From the NCBI GenBank assembly GCA_016235555.1, contig JACRKC010000007.1, positions 1 to 64,000 on the forward strand: a stretch of 64,000 nucleotides of DNA, written 5' to 3'. The notes under the pieces were generated by a model. It was not told the DNA's origin and did not search any database. It was given only the letters and a program-made list of their open reading frames with translations. Of the stretch, positions 1 through 7,449 are shown piece by piece. The DNA is from Verrucomicrobiota bacterium. GTDB taxonomy: Bacteria > Verrucomicrobiota > Verrucomicrobiia > Opitutales > Opitutaceae. A program made the translations under genes and the position numbers. Every line of letters begins with the position of its first letter. Position 1 is the first letter of the stretch.

Positions 1-21
1 CGCCCGCGTCCCGCGGGCCGT

Positions 22-89
22 CCTCGGCGTCTCGCCGAGGATTTCGGAGGTGTCGGCGAGACGCCGGCACCAGCACCCGAGACGGGTGC
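22..89. repeat. Three consecutive hairpins with 3-nt loops
   Basis: Three stem-loops follow each other closely. The first has arms CCTCGGCG/CGCCGAGG around TCT (22-40). The second has 10-bp arms with one mismatch around AGA (49-71). The third has arms GCACCCG/CGGGTGC around AGA (73-89). The shared loop triplet (AGA, or TCT on the other strand) suggests a REP-like family rather than three independent terminators; none is followed by a T-run. Confidence 0.6.
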
Positions 90-127
90 GCTCCCCGAAC
101 CACCGAACTCTTTGTCACCCTATTTCG

Positions 128-149
128 CGAGACTCAGTAATGAGTCTCG
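128..149. repeat. Short perfect palindrome
   Basis: CGAGACTCA and TGAGTCTCG form a perfect 9-bp stem around GTAA. The centre contains TAATG, as does the palindrome inside miaA near 3225, so it may be a diverged member of the same hairpin family described at 63059-63108. Confidence 0.5.
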
Positions 150-372
150 ACCACGGCCCCGATCGCGCTCGGCCGCACGCCGCGCGGCCGGGGTCGCGCC
201 GGCTTTGCCGGTGGCCGCGGCGAACGCGGGCAGCGACCGTGCATCGCGAGAAAAGGAGCACCGGACGTTTCGCACGCGCTTGCGCGCCGCCGTTCGTTGC
301 GAAGGCCAGGACTGGCGGCGCGCCACCCACTCTGCTCTCGCCTCGTTCACTTCCGCCCCGTCAGTCTTGGGC

Positions 373-951
373 ATGTCCACTCGCATCGCTGTGCGCATCA
401 TTCTGTGGCTCTGGTTCATCGCCGCCCTGCTGGCCGGCCGCGCCCTCCTGCTCCAGCGCCTCGCCCCGCCGGCGGTCCCCGCGCTGGTCTTCGGCCTCGC
501 CGGGTTCGTGCTCTACCTCTACTTCCGCGTGCCGGCCCTGCGCGCCTGGGTGGATGCACTCGATGTGCGCTCGCTGGTCCTGCTGCACGTGACGCGTTTT
601 GTCGGCATCTATTTCCTGATCCTCTACCGCCGCGGCGAACTGCCCCATGACTTCGCCGTCAACGGCGGGATCGGCGACATCGTGGTCGCCACGCTGGCGC
701 TGCCCGTGGCGCTCGCGCCGCTCTCCGCGGCGACGCGCCAGCGCGCGCTCATGATCTGGAATGTAGTCGGCCTGATCGACATCCTGCTCGTCGCCGCGAC
801 CGCGGCCCGGCTCAATCTGGAGAACCCCGCGCAGATGCGCGCGCTCACCCATCTGCCCCTCAGCCTGCTGCCGACCTTCCTGGTGCCGCTGATCATCGCC
901 ACCCACGTCGTGATCTTCGTGCGCCTCGCGCGGGCGCAACGCCCGGCTTGA
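373..951 (+). CDS. Hypothetical integral membrane protein
   Basis: Encodes about 192 residues, almost entirely hydrophobic, with roughly five to six predicted membrane segments. It starts with an N-terminal hydrophobic helix right after MSTRIAVRI and ends with a helix followed by a short basic tail (RLARAQRPA). I chose the ATG at 373 because the translation upstream is Arg/Ala-rich and unlike a membrane protein, whereas the reading from here is uniformly membrane-like. I do not recognise a family and see no catalytic motif. The pilin-like gene follows 39 bases downstream on the same strand, so the two may be co-transcribed. The existence of the gene is well supported; its function is unknown. 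Confidence 0.7.
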   Translation: MSTRIAVRIILWLWFIAALLAGRALLLQRLAPPAVPALVFGLAGFVLYLYFRVPALRAWVDALDVRSLVLLHVTRFVGIYFLILYRRGELPHDFAVNGGIGDIVVATLALPVALAPLSAATRQRALMIWNVVGLIDILLVAATAARLNLENPAQMRALTHLPLSLLPTFLVPLIIATHVVIFVRLARAQRPA

Positions 952-990
952 ACGCGGCCCGCCTCCGTGATTTGGTCTTCGCGCCCGTCC

Positions 991-1524
991 ATGCCCGCGT
1001 TCCGCCGCCCATCCTTCCCTCCGACCCGCGGCGGCCGCCGTGCCCGAATAGCGGGCTTCAGCCTCGTGGAACTCTCGGTCGTGGTCTTCATCATCAGCCT
1101 GCTGGTGGCGATCGCGGTGCCGACGCTGAAGAAGGTCCAGTTTAACTCGCGCGCGACGACGGTGGCCAACGATCTGCGCGTGTTTTCGTCAGCCTTGCAG
1201 CACTACGTGCAGGAAAAGGGCGAATGGCCCGGCGGTGGCAGCGAGCCGGGCGTCTTCCCTCCGGGCATGGATGGCTATCTCCGCGAATCGAATTGGGCGC
1301 GCCCCACCCCCATCGGCGGACGCTACACCTGGGCGCCCAACTCCTGGCACCAAGGCGAGCGCCACCGGGCCGCCATCGTCATCTCCACGGTGGCCGGAAG
1401 CCCCGTGACCGAAGACCGCAACCAGCTCATCGACCTCGACCGCAAGATCGACGACGGCAACCTCGAGACCGGCAATCTCCGGCTCGGTTTTCGGAACTAT
1501 CCCGTCTTCGTCCTCGAACACTAA
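991..1524 (+). CDS. Type IV pilin-like / pseudopilin protein (N-methylation motif)
   Basis: The protein (about 177 residues from the ATG at 991; a GTG at 967 is also possible) has a 22-residue basic leader. A typical prepilin peptidase site follows, with Gly before FSLVELSVVVFII, the Glu at mature position 5 and a long hydrophobic helix ending in VPTLKKVQF. The C-terminal part resembles the globular heads of verrucomicrobial and planctomycetal prepilin-type proteins, with an early YVQEKGEWP segment. Family knowledge: such proteins are cleaved and N-methylated by PilD and assembled into pili or type II secretion pseudopili in the envelope. No other secretion genes are nearby, so this is an orphan pilin-like gene. 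The anchored protein at 1531 starts 6 bases downstream and is probably co-expressed. Confidence 0.8.
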   Translation: MPAFRRPSFPPTRGGRRARIAGFSLVELSVVVFIISLLVAIAVPTLKKVQFNSRATTVANDLRVFSSALQHYVQEKGEWPGGGSEPGVFPPGMDGYLRESNWARPTPIGGRYTWAPNSWHQGERHRAAIVISTVAGSPVTEDRNQLIDLDRKIDDGNLETGNLRLGFRNYPVFVLEH

Positions 1525-1530
1525 CCGGCC

Positions 1531-2289
1531 ATGTTCAAGGTCACCACGGTCAACCTCTCCAGCGACACCACCGCCGCCGCCCCCGACTACGGCGAGAGCG
1601 ACCTCGGCGAACTCTCGGCGGCGCAGGTGGTCGCCCTGCTCGAGCGTCTCGCCGCCATCGACGCGATCCAGAACGCCGAGGCCGATCCCTTCGTCCGGAT
1701 CGCTGCGCCCGCCGGCCACTTCCTGGTTCGCACCAGCCTCGGCCACCTCCATCTTTACAACGCCCGCGACACCACCGAGCCGGGCACCGAGCTCACGGCC
1801 GAAAAAATCGTCGCCCATCTCGATCGCCCCGGGCCGTCCGGCGCGGACCCGGTGGCGCCCGATGGCGCCGACCTGCCCGGCCGGATCGCTGCGCCGGGAC
1901 GCGGGATCGCCGTCGCCATCCTGCTCGCCGGCCTCGCCCTCAACGGCTACACGCTCTACTCCGCCTTCTACACCGAAAGCGTCCACGAGAAGATCGCCGT
2001 CACCCTCTTGACCGATCCCGCCGAACTGGCCGCGCAAAAGCAGGCCGTCGCCGGCACCTATGCCACCGGTGAAAAGTCCGGCGACCGCCTCATTTCCATC
2101 GGTCCGGATGGCCGCGTGACCTTTGCCGAGATCGGCAACGCCCGCTCCATCAGCAACGGCTCCGACACCTATCGCATCGGCCGCCGCGAAAAGAAAATCT
2201 GCCTGACCACGACCGACAGCGGCGTCATCGACGTCGTCAACATCGACACTGTGATTTACTACCGCGACACCTATCGGCGCGCCCGCTAG
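1531..2289 (+). CDS. Hypothetical protein with one central membrane segment
   Basis: Encodes 252 residues. The first ~120 form a soluble acidic region with a segment reading FLVRTSLGHLHLYNARD. A single hydrophobic helix lies at about 130-148 (GIAVAILLAGLALNGYTLY). The C-terminal ~100 residues look like a small beta-rich domain (DRLISIGPDGRVTFAEIG). It starts 6 bases after the pilin-like gene, which suggests a shared transcript and possibly a role beside the pilin-like protein in the envelope. I do not recognise the family. The coding call is supported by consistent GC-rich codon use and tight spacing. Confidence 0.65.
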   Translation: MFKVTTVNLSSDTTAAAPDYGESDLGELSAAQVVALLERLAAIDAIQNAEADPFVRIAAPAGHFLVRTSLGHLHLYNARDTTEPGTELTAEKIVAHLDRPGPSGADPVAPDGADLPGRIAAPGRGIAVAILLAGLALNGYTLYSAFYTESVHEKIAVTLLTDPAELAAQKQAVAGTYATGEKSGDRLISIGPDGRVTFAEIGNARSISNGSDTYRIGRREKKICLTTTDSGVIDVVNIDTVIYYRDTYRRAR

Positions 2290-2410
2290 GGCCGCGACCC
2301 GGCGGTTTCGTGAGCGGTGGCCGCGAACGCCAGCGAGTGGACCGCTTGCGATCAACCCCGCGCCGGCGCGAAACAGAGCGGTTTAAGTTGAAGTGTAGCG
2401 GCGACCGGCA

Positions 2411-2456
2411 CGTAGGTCGGGCTTTACGCCCGACGCGTCGGGGATAAACCCCGACA
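2411..2456. repeat. Dispersed hairpin repeat, GGGCTTTACGCCC family
   Basis: Two adjacent hairpins: GTCGGGCTTTACGCCCGAC and GTCGGGGATAAACCCCGAC. The first recurs exactly at 19515-19533, and a related version sits inside the larger element at 4445-4567. It lies downstream of the gene ending at 2289 and upstream of the 3' end of miaA. It has no T-run, so it looks like a REP-type repeat rather than a standard terminator. Confidence 0.75.
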
Positions 2457-2549
2457 CAAACGGCCGCGGAATTTCTGAAATCGCTCCAGCTGCTGCCCGC
2501 CTGCCCTCGTCGCATTTCTTTCAAGTCGCGGCACCAGCCGCCGCGCCCC

Positions 2550-3458
2550 TCACACGAACAACTGCCCGGCGTCGCGCAGACCGTCCACGGTAACGGATCG
2601 GTGCTCCGGCAACTGGGTCCGAAACCACGTCCGCTGCTTTTTCACCAGCGCCCGCGTATTCTTCGCCATCTCGGCCGCGAGACCGGCCTCGGGCAGCGCC
2701 CCGTCCAGCATCGCCAGCACTTCCCGGTAGCCGATCGCCCGCGCGGCGCTCGCGTTGCGTTCGAAACCGGCCCGGCGCAGCGCCCGCACCTCGTCGACCA
2801 ATCCCGCCGCCAGCATCGCCGCCACCCGCGCCTCGATCCGCGCGTTCAACTCCGCCGGCGCCCGCTCCAGCCGCGTGAGCTTCACCGTCCAGTCCGCAAA
2901 TGCCCCCGGTCGCCGGGCGAACTCCGCCGCCATGTCCGCCAGCGTGCGTCCGCTCGCCCGGCAGCGTTCCAGCGCCCGCGCCACACGCCGCGGATTCGCC
3001 GTATCGAGCGTCCCGAGCCCGCCCGGATTCAGCGCGCGCAGCCGCTCCACCGCCACCTCCCGCGGCAGCGCCGCCACCTCGTCCCTCACCTGCGACGGCA
3101 CGGCCACCTCGTCGGCCACCGGCGCGAAGAAACTCCGCAGATAAAACCCGCTCCCCCCCGTCACCAGCACGGCCCGCCCCCGCCCCGCGATCTGCTCCAC
3201 CGCCTGCCTCGCCAGTGTCACATAATGGGTGACACTGGCCTGCTCCGTCGCGTCGCAGATATCGATCAGGTGGTGCGGCACGCGGGCGCGCTCCGCCGGC
3301 GTCGGCTTGGCGGTCCCGATGTCCAGACCGCGGTAAAACAACAGCGAGTCGCACGACACGATCTCGGCCCCGTTCGCCTCCGCCCAACGCAGCGCCCACT
3401 CGGTCTTACCGACGGCCGTCGGTCCGGTGAGGATGTGCAGGAGGCGCGGAAGGGACAC
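2550..3458 (-). CDS. miaA: tRNA dimethylallyltransferase MiaA
   Basis: MiaA transfers a dimethylallyl group to N6 of A37 in tRNAs reading UNN codons. The N-terminus carries the P-loop TGPTAVGKTEWAL and then DSLLFYRGLDIGTAKP, matching the usual DSMQVYRGMDIGTAKP signature with LLF in place of MQV. Further on come VPHHLIDI, VLVTGGSGFYLRS, the RNA-contacting region around RAIGYREVLAML and a C-terminal KKQRTWFRTQ. I place the start at the GTG at 3458 (302 residues, the usual size). Extension to the TTG at 3503 would translate a tandem nucleotide repeat (TTDDTDGTD). The lipid kinase gene is divergent, separated by that repeat. A perfect 11-bp-arm hairpin lies inside the coding sequence at 3211-3239. 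Confidence 0.95.
   Translation of the reverse strand: MSLPRLLHILTGPTAVGKTEWALRWAEANGAEIVSCDSLLFYRGLDIGTAKPTPAERARVPHHLIDICDATEQASVTHYVTLARQAVEQIAGRGRAVLVTGGSGFYLRSFFAPVADEVAVPSQVRDEVAALPREVAVERLRALNPGGLGTLDTANPRRVARALERCRASGRTLADMAAEFARRPGAFADWTVKLTRLERAPAELNARIEARVAAMLAAGLVDEVRALRRAGFERNASAARAIGYREVLAMLDGALPEAGLAAEMAKNTRALVKKQRTWFRTQLPEHRSVTVDGLRDAGQLFV
3211..3239. repeat. Perfect 29-bp palindrome inside miaA
   Basis: Arms GCCAGTGTCAC and GTGACACTGGC (11 bp, perfect) flank a 7-nt loop ATAATGG. The loop on the opposite strand, CCATTAT, closely matches the loops of the two hairpins at 63059-63108 (CCATTAG and CCAATAG), and the GTCAY/RTGAC arm bases next to the loop are shared. It lies within the coding frame of miaA. 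Confidence 0.65.
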
Positions 3459-3473
3459 GGTTTTGTTTTCCCA

Positions 3474-3501
3474 ATCCGTGCCATCCGTGTCATCCGTGGT
3501 C
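3474..3501. repeat. Short tandem repeat, ATCCGTGNC x3
   Basis: Three near-identical units (ATCCGTGCC, ATCCGTGTC, ATCCGTGGTC) sit head to tail in the 56-base gap between divergent miaA and the lipid kinase gene. They occupy the space where the promoters of both genes should lie. Confidence 0.7.
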
Positions 3502-3514
3502 AAATCTTCCGCCG

Positions 3515-4429
3515 GTGAAAACCCGTTTCATCGTCAATCCCCGCTCCGGTCGCTCGCACCGCGCCCTCGCCGCCGTGCAGGCGTTCGCGTCGGCGCGCCT
3601 CGCCGAGGTCACCGTCACGCGCCGCCCGCACCACGCCACGGAACTCGCCCGGCAGGCGCTGGCCGACGGCTGCCAACTCGTCGTCGCGGTCGGCGGCGAC
3701 GGCACGATCAACGAAATCGCCACCGTGCTCGCCGGCCGCGACGCGGTCCTCGGCCTCGTGCCCTGCGGGTCCGGCAACGGTCTGGGCCGCACGCTCGGCG
3801 TGCACGGCGCGATCGAACGCGCGCTGGCCATCCTGGTCGATGGCCGGCCGCGCCTGATCGATTCCGGCCTGGCCGACGGGCGCGCGTTTTTCGTCACCGC
3901 CGGCCTGGGCTTCGAGGCGGTCGTCTCGGAGGAATTCAACCGGCACTCGGTGCGCGGCCTGCCCCGCTATTTGCTGACCGCCGCGCAAACCTGGCGCGCC
4001 TATCAGCCCGAGACCTGCACGATCACGTGCGACGGCCTGCGCGAATCGCGGCGCGTCTTCACGCTCGCCGTCGCCAACTGCGATCAATACGGCAACGGCG
4101 CCCGCATCGCGCCCGGTGCCCTGCCGGACGACGGCGTGCTCGACCTCACGGCGATTCCGCCCACGACGTGGCGCAACGGCCCCGGACTGGCCGCCCGCCT
4201 TTTCCTCGGCTCGCTCAACCATCGCACCGATGTGCTGCGCCTGCGCAGCCGGCGCTTCGTCGTCGAGCGCGCCAAGGCCGGTCTCATCCACGTCGACGGC
4301 GAGCTGCATCGGACGGGCGCGTCCGTTGTCTTCGAAGTCCGCCCGCGCAGCCTGCGGGTGATGGCACCCGCGCCCGACGAGCCATCGCTCCTTCCGGTGG
4401 GACCGGCGGAGCTGGCCGCCGCACCGTAG
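3515..4429 (+). CDS. Diacylglycerol kinase-family lipid kinase
   Basis: The 304-residue product has the DAGK catalytic signature. VVAVGGDGTINEIATVLAG is followed by LGLVPCGSGNGLGRTLGV, the nucleotide-binding GGDGT and GSGN motifs of the YegS/DgkB/LCB5 superfamily. A second domain contains VANCDQYGNGARIAPGA, the usual beta-sandwich landmark, and HVDGELHRTG near the end. The family phosphorylates diacylglycerol, phosphatidylglycerol or sphingoid lipids at the cytoplasmic face of the membrane; the substrate cannot be told from sequence. The start is a GTG at 3515 giving VKTRFIVNPRSGR, the expected N-terminus. It is divergent from miaA and seems monocistronic, with a palindromic element downstream. 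Confidence 0.9.
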   Translation: MKTRFIVNPRSGRSHRALAAVQAFASARLAEVTVTRRPHHATELARQALADGCQLVVAVGGDGTINEIATVLAGRDAVLGLVPCGSGNGLGRTLGVHGAIERALAILVDGRPRLIDSGLADGRAFFVTAGLGFEAVVSEEFNRHSVRGLPRYLLTAAQTWRAYQPETCTITCDGLRESRRVFTLAVANCDQYGNGARIAPGALPDDGVLDLTAIPPTTWRNGPGLAARLFLGSLNHRTDVLRLRSRRFVVERAKAGLIHVDGELHRTGASVVFEVRPRSLRVMAPAPDEPSLLPVGPAELAAAP

Positions 4430-4444
4430 TCGGAATGATGCTGC

Positions 4445-4567
4445 CGAGGTGGAGCGCGTTGCCCTCAACACGCTTTTTGTGGGAGGGGCTTTACGCCCCG
4501 ACGAGTCGCGGGGTAAACCCGCTCCCACCTTCACACCAGCGCGTTGAGGGCAACGCGCTCCACCTCG
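4445..4567. repeat. Nested palindromic element (BIME-like)
   Basis: Outer arms start with CGAGGTGGAGCGCGTTG (4445) and end with the reverse complement CAACGCGCTCCACCTCG (4567). Each outer arm is itself a small hairpin of the form GCGTTG-NNNN-CAACGC. Between them lies a GGGGCTTTACGCCCC hairpin related to the repeats at 2411 and 19515. The outer motif recurs at 29612-29688. The element fills the gap between the convergent lipid kinase and GGDEF genes and may end transcription from both sides. Confidence 0.8.
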
Positions 4568-4615
4568 ATCAGCATCTGGCGCCGATGAAATCGGGGCCGA
4601 CGGCATCGCTCCGGC

Positions 4616-5518
4616 CTAAATTTCGTTGAACGCCACGGCGCGGTTCCGCCCGCGTTTCTTCGCGCCATAGAGCGCCTTGTCAGCGGCATTGAGCAACGTG
4701 AGACCAGATTTCGCGTCCTCCGGCATCGCCGCCGCCCCTGCGCTCACCGTGATGTTCAACGCGAGCGTGTCGCTCACGAGAATCGGCTCTTTTTCAACCG
4801 CCCGGCAGACCTTGCGCGCCACGCCAAGCGCCCCCGCTCGATCCGTCTGCACGAGGATCAGGGCGAGCTCCTCGCCGCCAAAGCGCAACGCCCGGTCCAC
4901 CGTGCGAATCTCGTCCGAGACCCGCCGGGCGACTTCGCGCAACACAGCGTCGCCCACGGGATGGCCGTGCGTGTCATTGACCGCCTTGAAATGATCGATG
5001 TCCACCATCACGAGGCCCAGCGAGTGGCCGAAGCGTCGCACCCGCTCGTCCTCCTCCGTCAGGATGCGCTCGAACTCGCGCCGGTTGAGCAGACCCGTGA
5101 GCTGGTCGCGGGTCGCGAGCCGTCGCAGCGCCTCGAGCGTGTCGCCCAGCTTCAGCGCATACCGGATCGAACGCTCGATCATCCGCGGCGTGATCTCGCC
5201 CTTCACGAGATAGTCGAGGGCACCGGCGTTCATCGCGGCGATGTCGACGCGCTCCGCCGTTTCCGCCGTCAGGAATACGATCGGCGTGCGGCAGCCGTGG
5301 GCGACCGCCTCGCGGATGAGCTGCAGGCCGTCCCGCTCCCCGAGCTGGTAGTCGAGCAGGCAGGCCGCGTGCGTGCCGGTAACCAGCTTCTGCAAACCCT
5401 CCTCGTAGGTGGCCGCCCACTCGAGTTCGTATTTCTCACCGATGAAGTTCTTGAAGTGCGCCGTCACGAGCCGGAACTGCATCCGGTCGTCGTCGATCAG
5501 GAGAATTTTGCGCGGCAT
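4616..5518 (-). CDS. Response regulator with GGDEF diguanylate cyclase domain
   Basis: The 300-residue protein has an N-terminal receiver domain (residues 1-120) with the acidic pair in LLIDDDR, phosphoacceptor Asp56 in CLLDYQLG, and the conserved Thr and Lys in FLTAET and YLVKGE. A GGDEF domain (about 135-298) carries the active-site motif GGEEL at 214-218, preceded by five residues and an intact inhibitory RxxD site (RTVD, 205-208). It is predicted to make cyclic di-GMP when phosphorylated and to be product-inhibited. DIDHFKAVNDTHGHPVGD is the usual metal/GTP-binding stretch. No cognate histidine kinase is adjacent. trpA lies 13 bases upstream on the same strand, so read-through is possible. 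Confidence 0.92.
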   Translation of the reverse strand: MPRKILLIDDDRMQFRLVTAHFKNFIGEKYELEWAATYEEGLQKLVTGTHAACLLDYQLGERDGLQLIREAVAHGCRTPIVFLTAETAERVDIAAMNAGALDYLVKGEITPRMIERSIRYALKLGDTLEALRRLATRDQLTGLLNRREFERILTEEDERVRRFGHSLGLVMVDIDHFKAVNDTHGHPVGDAVLREVARRVSDEIRTVDRALRFGGEELALILVQTDRAGALGVARKVCRAVEKEPILVSDTLALNITVSAGAAAMPEDAKSGLTLLNAADKALYGAKKRGRNRAVAFNEI

Positions 5519-5531
5519 GGGCGGGGAAGAC

Positions 5532-6335
5532 TCAGGCGCGCTTCACGCCCGCCGACAAATCCGCCGCGCGCGCGGCGATCGCGGGCACGATCGCCGCACG
5601 GTTGGCGAGGTTGTCGCGGATGCAGTTCACCAGGGCGCTGCCGACGACCACGCCATCGGCCTGCGCCGCCACTTCCGCCACCTGCCCGCGCGTGCCGATG
5701 CCGAAACCCACCACGACCGGCAGCGCCGTCTGCGCCCGGATGCGCGCGACCGCCTCGGGGATATTGCCGGCCACCTGATCGCGCACGCCGGTGACACCCT
5801 CGCGCGAGACGTAATAGATGAAGCCCGTCGCCGCCGCCGCGATCTTCGCGATGCGGGCGTCCGGCGTCGTGGGCGCAACGATGCACACGGTGTCGACGCC
5901 GTGCGCGCGGCACGCCGCCGCCATCTCGCCGGCCTCTTCCGGCGGCAGATCGAGCGTCAGGATGCCGTCGACTCCGGCATCCTTCGCGGCCTGCACATAG
6001 GCCGCGACGCCGTTTGCGAAGACGAGATTGTAGTAGGTGTAGAAGATGATCGGCGCCTCGCTCGTCTCGCGCAGGCGCCGGACCAGTTCGAACACGCGGC
6101 CAGCCGTCATTCCGCTCTCCAACGCCCGCTGCGCCGCGAGCTGGTTGGTCAACCCGTCCGCCAGCGGATCGGAAAACGGGACGCCGAGTTCGAGCACGTC
6201 CACCCCGTTGGCCAGCAGTGCGCGGCCGACCGCCAGCGACGTGTCGAAATCCGGATCGCCCGCGCAGACGTAGGCGACGAAAGCGGCGCGGTTTTGTGCG
6301 CGGGCAAGGGCGAAGGCGGCGGCGAGTCGGGACAT
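5532..6335 (-). CDS. trpA: Tryptophan synthase alpha chain
   Basis: Cleaves indole-3-glycerol phosphate to indole and glyceraldehyde 3-phosphate, passing indole to TrpB. From the ATG at 6335 the protein has 267 residues, the standard length. The catalytic acids fall at canonical positions: Glu49 in VLELGVPFSDPLADG and Asp60 at the end of that motif. FIYYVSREGVTG and the phosphate-binding VVGFGIGTRGQ / GVVVGSALV regions are present. An upstream in-frame extension to 6401 reads as low-complexity and is rejected. trpB and other trp genes are not in the window, so trpA is separated from the rest of the pathway or lies at the edge of a dispersed set. Confidence 0.96.
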   Translation of the reverse strand: MSRLAAAFALARAQNRAAFVAYVCAGDPDFDTSLAVGRALLANGVDVLELGVPFSDPLADGLTNQLAAQRALESGMTAGRVFELVRRLRETSEAPIIFYTYYNLVFANGVAAYVQAAKDAGVDGILTLDLPPEEAGEMAAACRAHGVDTVCIVAPTTPDARIAKIAAAATGFIYYVSREGVTGVRDQVAGNIPEAVARIRAQTALPVVVGFGIGTRGQVAEVAAQADGVVVGSALVNCIRDNLANRAAIVPAIAARAADLSAGVKRA

Positions 6336-6450
6336 CGGAAAAGGGAGCAGGGAATGAGGGATGGAGGGGAGGCGGGAGCGCAATGCCGGAGTGCGGATCA
6401 AGCCGCGAAACTGTGCCCTTTATGCCCTCACTCCGGTGCTCCCGCGCTCC

Positions 6451-7224
6451 CTATTTGATTTCGAAATCCACCACCACCGGCCGGTGATCCGAGAGCAGGG
6501 AACGCACCACCTCGCCGCGCGCACCGCTACAGCCGGAGGGCAGAAAAATGAAGTCGAGCGCCCGCCGCGGCAGCGGGGAAGGAAAGGTGCCGCCCTTCTG
6601 CGGGTGGAGCGTGTAGTCGCCGTAGTCGCTCAGGTGGCTCAGCAAGGCGGCCGTGGCGTCGTCGCGCGAGCCCGAGTTGTTGAAATCACCGCACACGACC
6701 GGCGGCACGGCCCAGCGACCGGCGTGGAGCCGGTGTTTGTCGCGCAGCCACGCGAGCAGCCGCTCGAGCTGCCGCAGCCGTTGCACCCGCGAGCTGAAAT
6801 GCAGGTGCAGGTTCACGACGGGCACGAGCCGGCCGTGCACGTCGAGTTCGACGTAAAGAAAACCCTTCTCGCCCACCTTGCGCTGCCCGAACGTCACGGT
6901 CTCCGCCGTGCGGATCGGATGATGCGAGAGGACGGCGTTGCCGTAGCTCAGGTTCAGCAGGCCGGCGCGGCGGTTGTTGATGCCGAAGACCGTGTGCGGA
7001 AACCGCGCGTGCACTCGCAGGTAATCGAGGTGGTCGAAATTGCCCGCCCACCGCGAGCGCTGGTCGATCTCCTGCACGGCGACAATATCAGGCCGGAGCC
7101 GGTCCAGCAGTGCGGCGATGCGCCGGAGGTTGAGCCGGAGCTTGCGTTGGGAGGTGATGCCTTGGATCGGCGTCAAACCGCGGCCATGGGCGATGTTAAA
7201 CGTGACGAGGCGCAGACTCGGCAT
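6451..7224 (-). CDS. Endonuclease/exonuclease/phosphatase (EEP) family protein
   Basis: About 257 residues from the ATG at 7224 (MPSLRLVTFNIAHGRGL). The EEP fold motifs are in order: the N-terminal metal-binding FNIAHG, IVAVQEID carrying the catalytic Glu, VNLHLHF, VVCGDFNN with the catalytic Asp and Asn, and a terminal LLSDHRPVVVDF with the Asp-His pair. This family includes Mg-dependent nucleases, lipid and sugar phosphodiesterases and PgpB-unrelated phosphatases; the substrate cannot be assigned. No signal peptide is seen from this start. The 115 bases to trpA contain a G/C-rich imperfect inverted repeat of the GGGAGYGAGGG type. Confidence 0.85.
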   Translation of the reverse strand: MPSLRLVTFNIAHGRGLTPIQGITSQRKLRLNLRRIAALLDRLRPDIVAVQEIDQRSRWAGNFDHLDYLRVHARFPHTVFGINNRRAGLLNLSYGNAVLSHHPIRTAETVTFGQRKVGEKGFLYVELDVHGRLVPVVNLHLHFSSRVQRLRQLERLLAWLRDKHRLHAGRWAVPPVVCGDFNNSGSRDDATAALLSHLSDYGDYTLHPQKGGTFPSPLPRRALDFIFLPSGCSGARGEVVRSLLSDHRPVVVDFEIK

Positions 7225-7332
7225 GCGTGCGACCACTCTGATTCCCGATCCCCGCGGCGCAACGGCACACCCGGGGAAGAAGGGATTGACAGCCCCGGAC
7301 CCACTCGCGACAGTCCGCGTCCTCCATTTTAC

Positions 7333-7410
7333 GGCGGCCATAGCTCAGTTGGTTAGAGCACAAGATTGTGGATCTTGGGGTCGCGGGTTCAAATCCCGTT
7401 GGTCGCCCCA
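7333..7410 (+). tRNA. tRNA-His (GTG anticodon)
   Basis: The sequence folds as a full cloverleaf. Acceptor arms are GCGGCCA (7334-7340) and TGGTCGC with an encoded CCA end at 7408-7410. The D-arm includes AGCTCAGTTGGTTAGAGC, the anticodon loop is TTGTGGA with GTG at 7368-7370, and the T-arm contains GGTTCAAATCC. The extra G at 7333 faces C73, the G-1:C73 pair that identifies bacterial tRNA-His. It stands alone between divergently and convergently oriented protein genes. Confidence 0.97.
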
Positions 7411-7411
7411 T

Positions 7412-7429
7412 TTACCCGCTGCGACGGGT
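7412..7429. terminator. Possible weak terminator hairpin after tRNA-His / tsaD
   Basis: TACCCG and CGGGTA pair across CTGCGA just 3' of the tRNA, followed by a second small ACGGC-CGAA-GCCGT hairpin at the end of tsaD. There is no clear U-tract on either strand, so the terminator role is only a guess from position. Confidence 0.3.
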
Positions 7430-7449
7430 AGTCTTGACGGCCGAAGCCG

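Larger units (their letters stand above)
1..372. other. Repeat-rich non-coding region at window start
   Basis: No convincing gene is visible in these bases. Open frames exist on both strands but none resembles a known family, and a frame that could extend the next gene upstream to about position 112 has low-complexity Arg/Ala-rich translation. The stretch contains three consecutive hairpins and one further short palindrome, listed separately. The promoter of the membrane protein starting at 373 presumably lies here, but I cannot place -35/-10 boxes with confidence. Confidence 0.5.

Noticed and set aside
361-939. 192-codon minus-strand frame opposite the first membrane protein
   Set aside because: Highly charged low-complexity sequence, as expected for the complement of a membrane protein gene.
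3459-3503. Extension of MiaA to a TTG at 3503
   Set aside because: The added residues (TTDDTDGTDW) come from the tandem ATCCGTGNC repeat and are absent from the family; the GTG at 3458 gives the usual N-terminus.
7224-7341. Extension of the EEP nuclease upstream into the tRNA-His region
   Set aside because: The extra 39 residues overlap the tRNA gene and lack family similarity; MPSLRLVTFNIAHG is the expected N-terminus.
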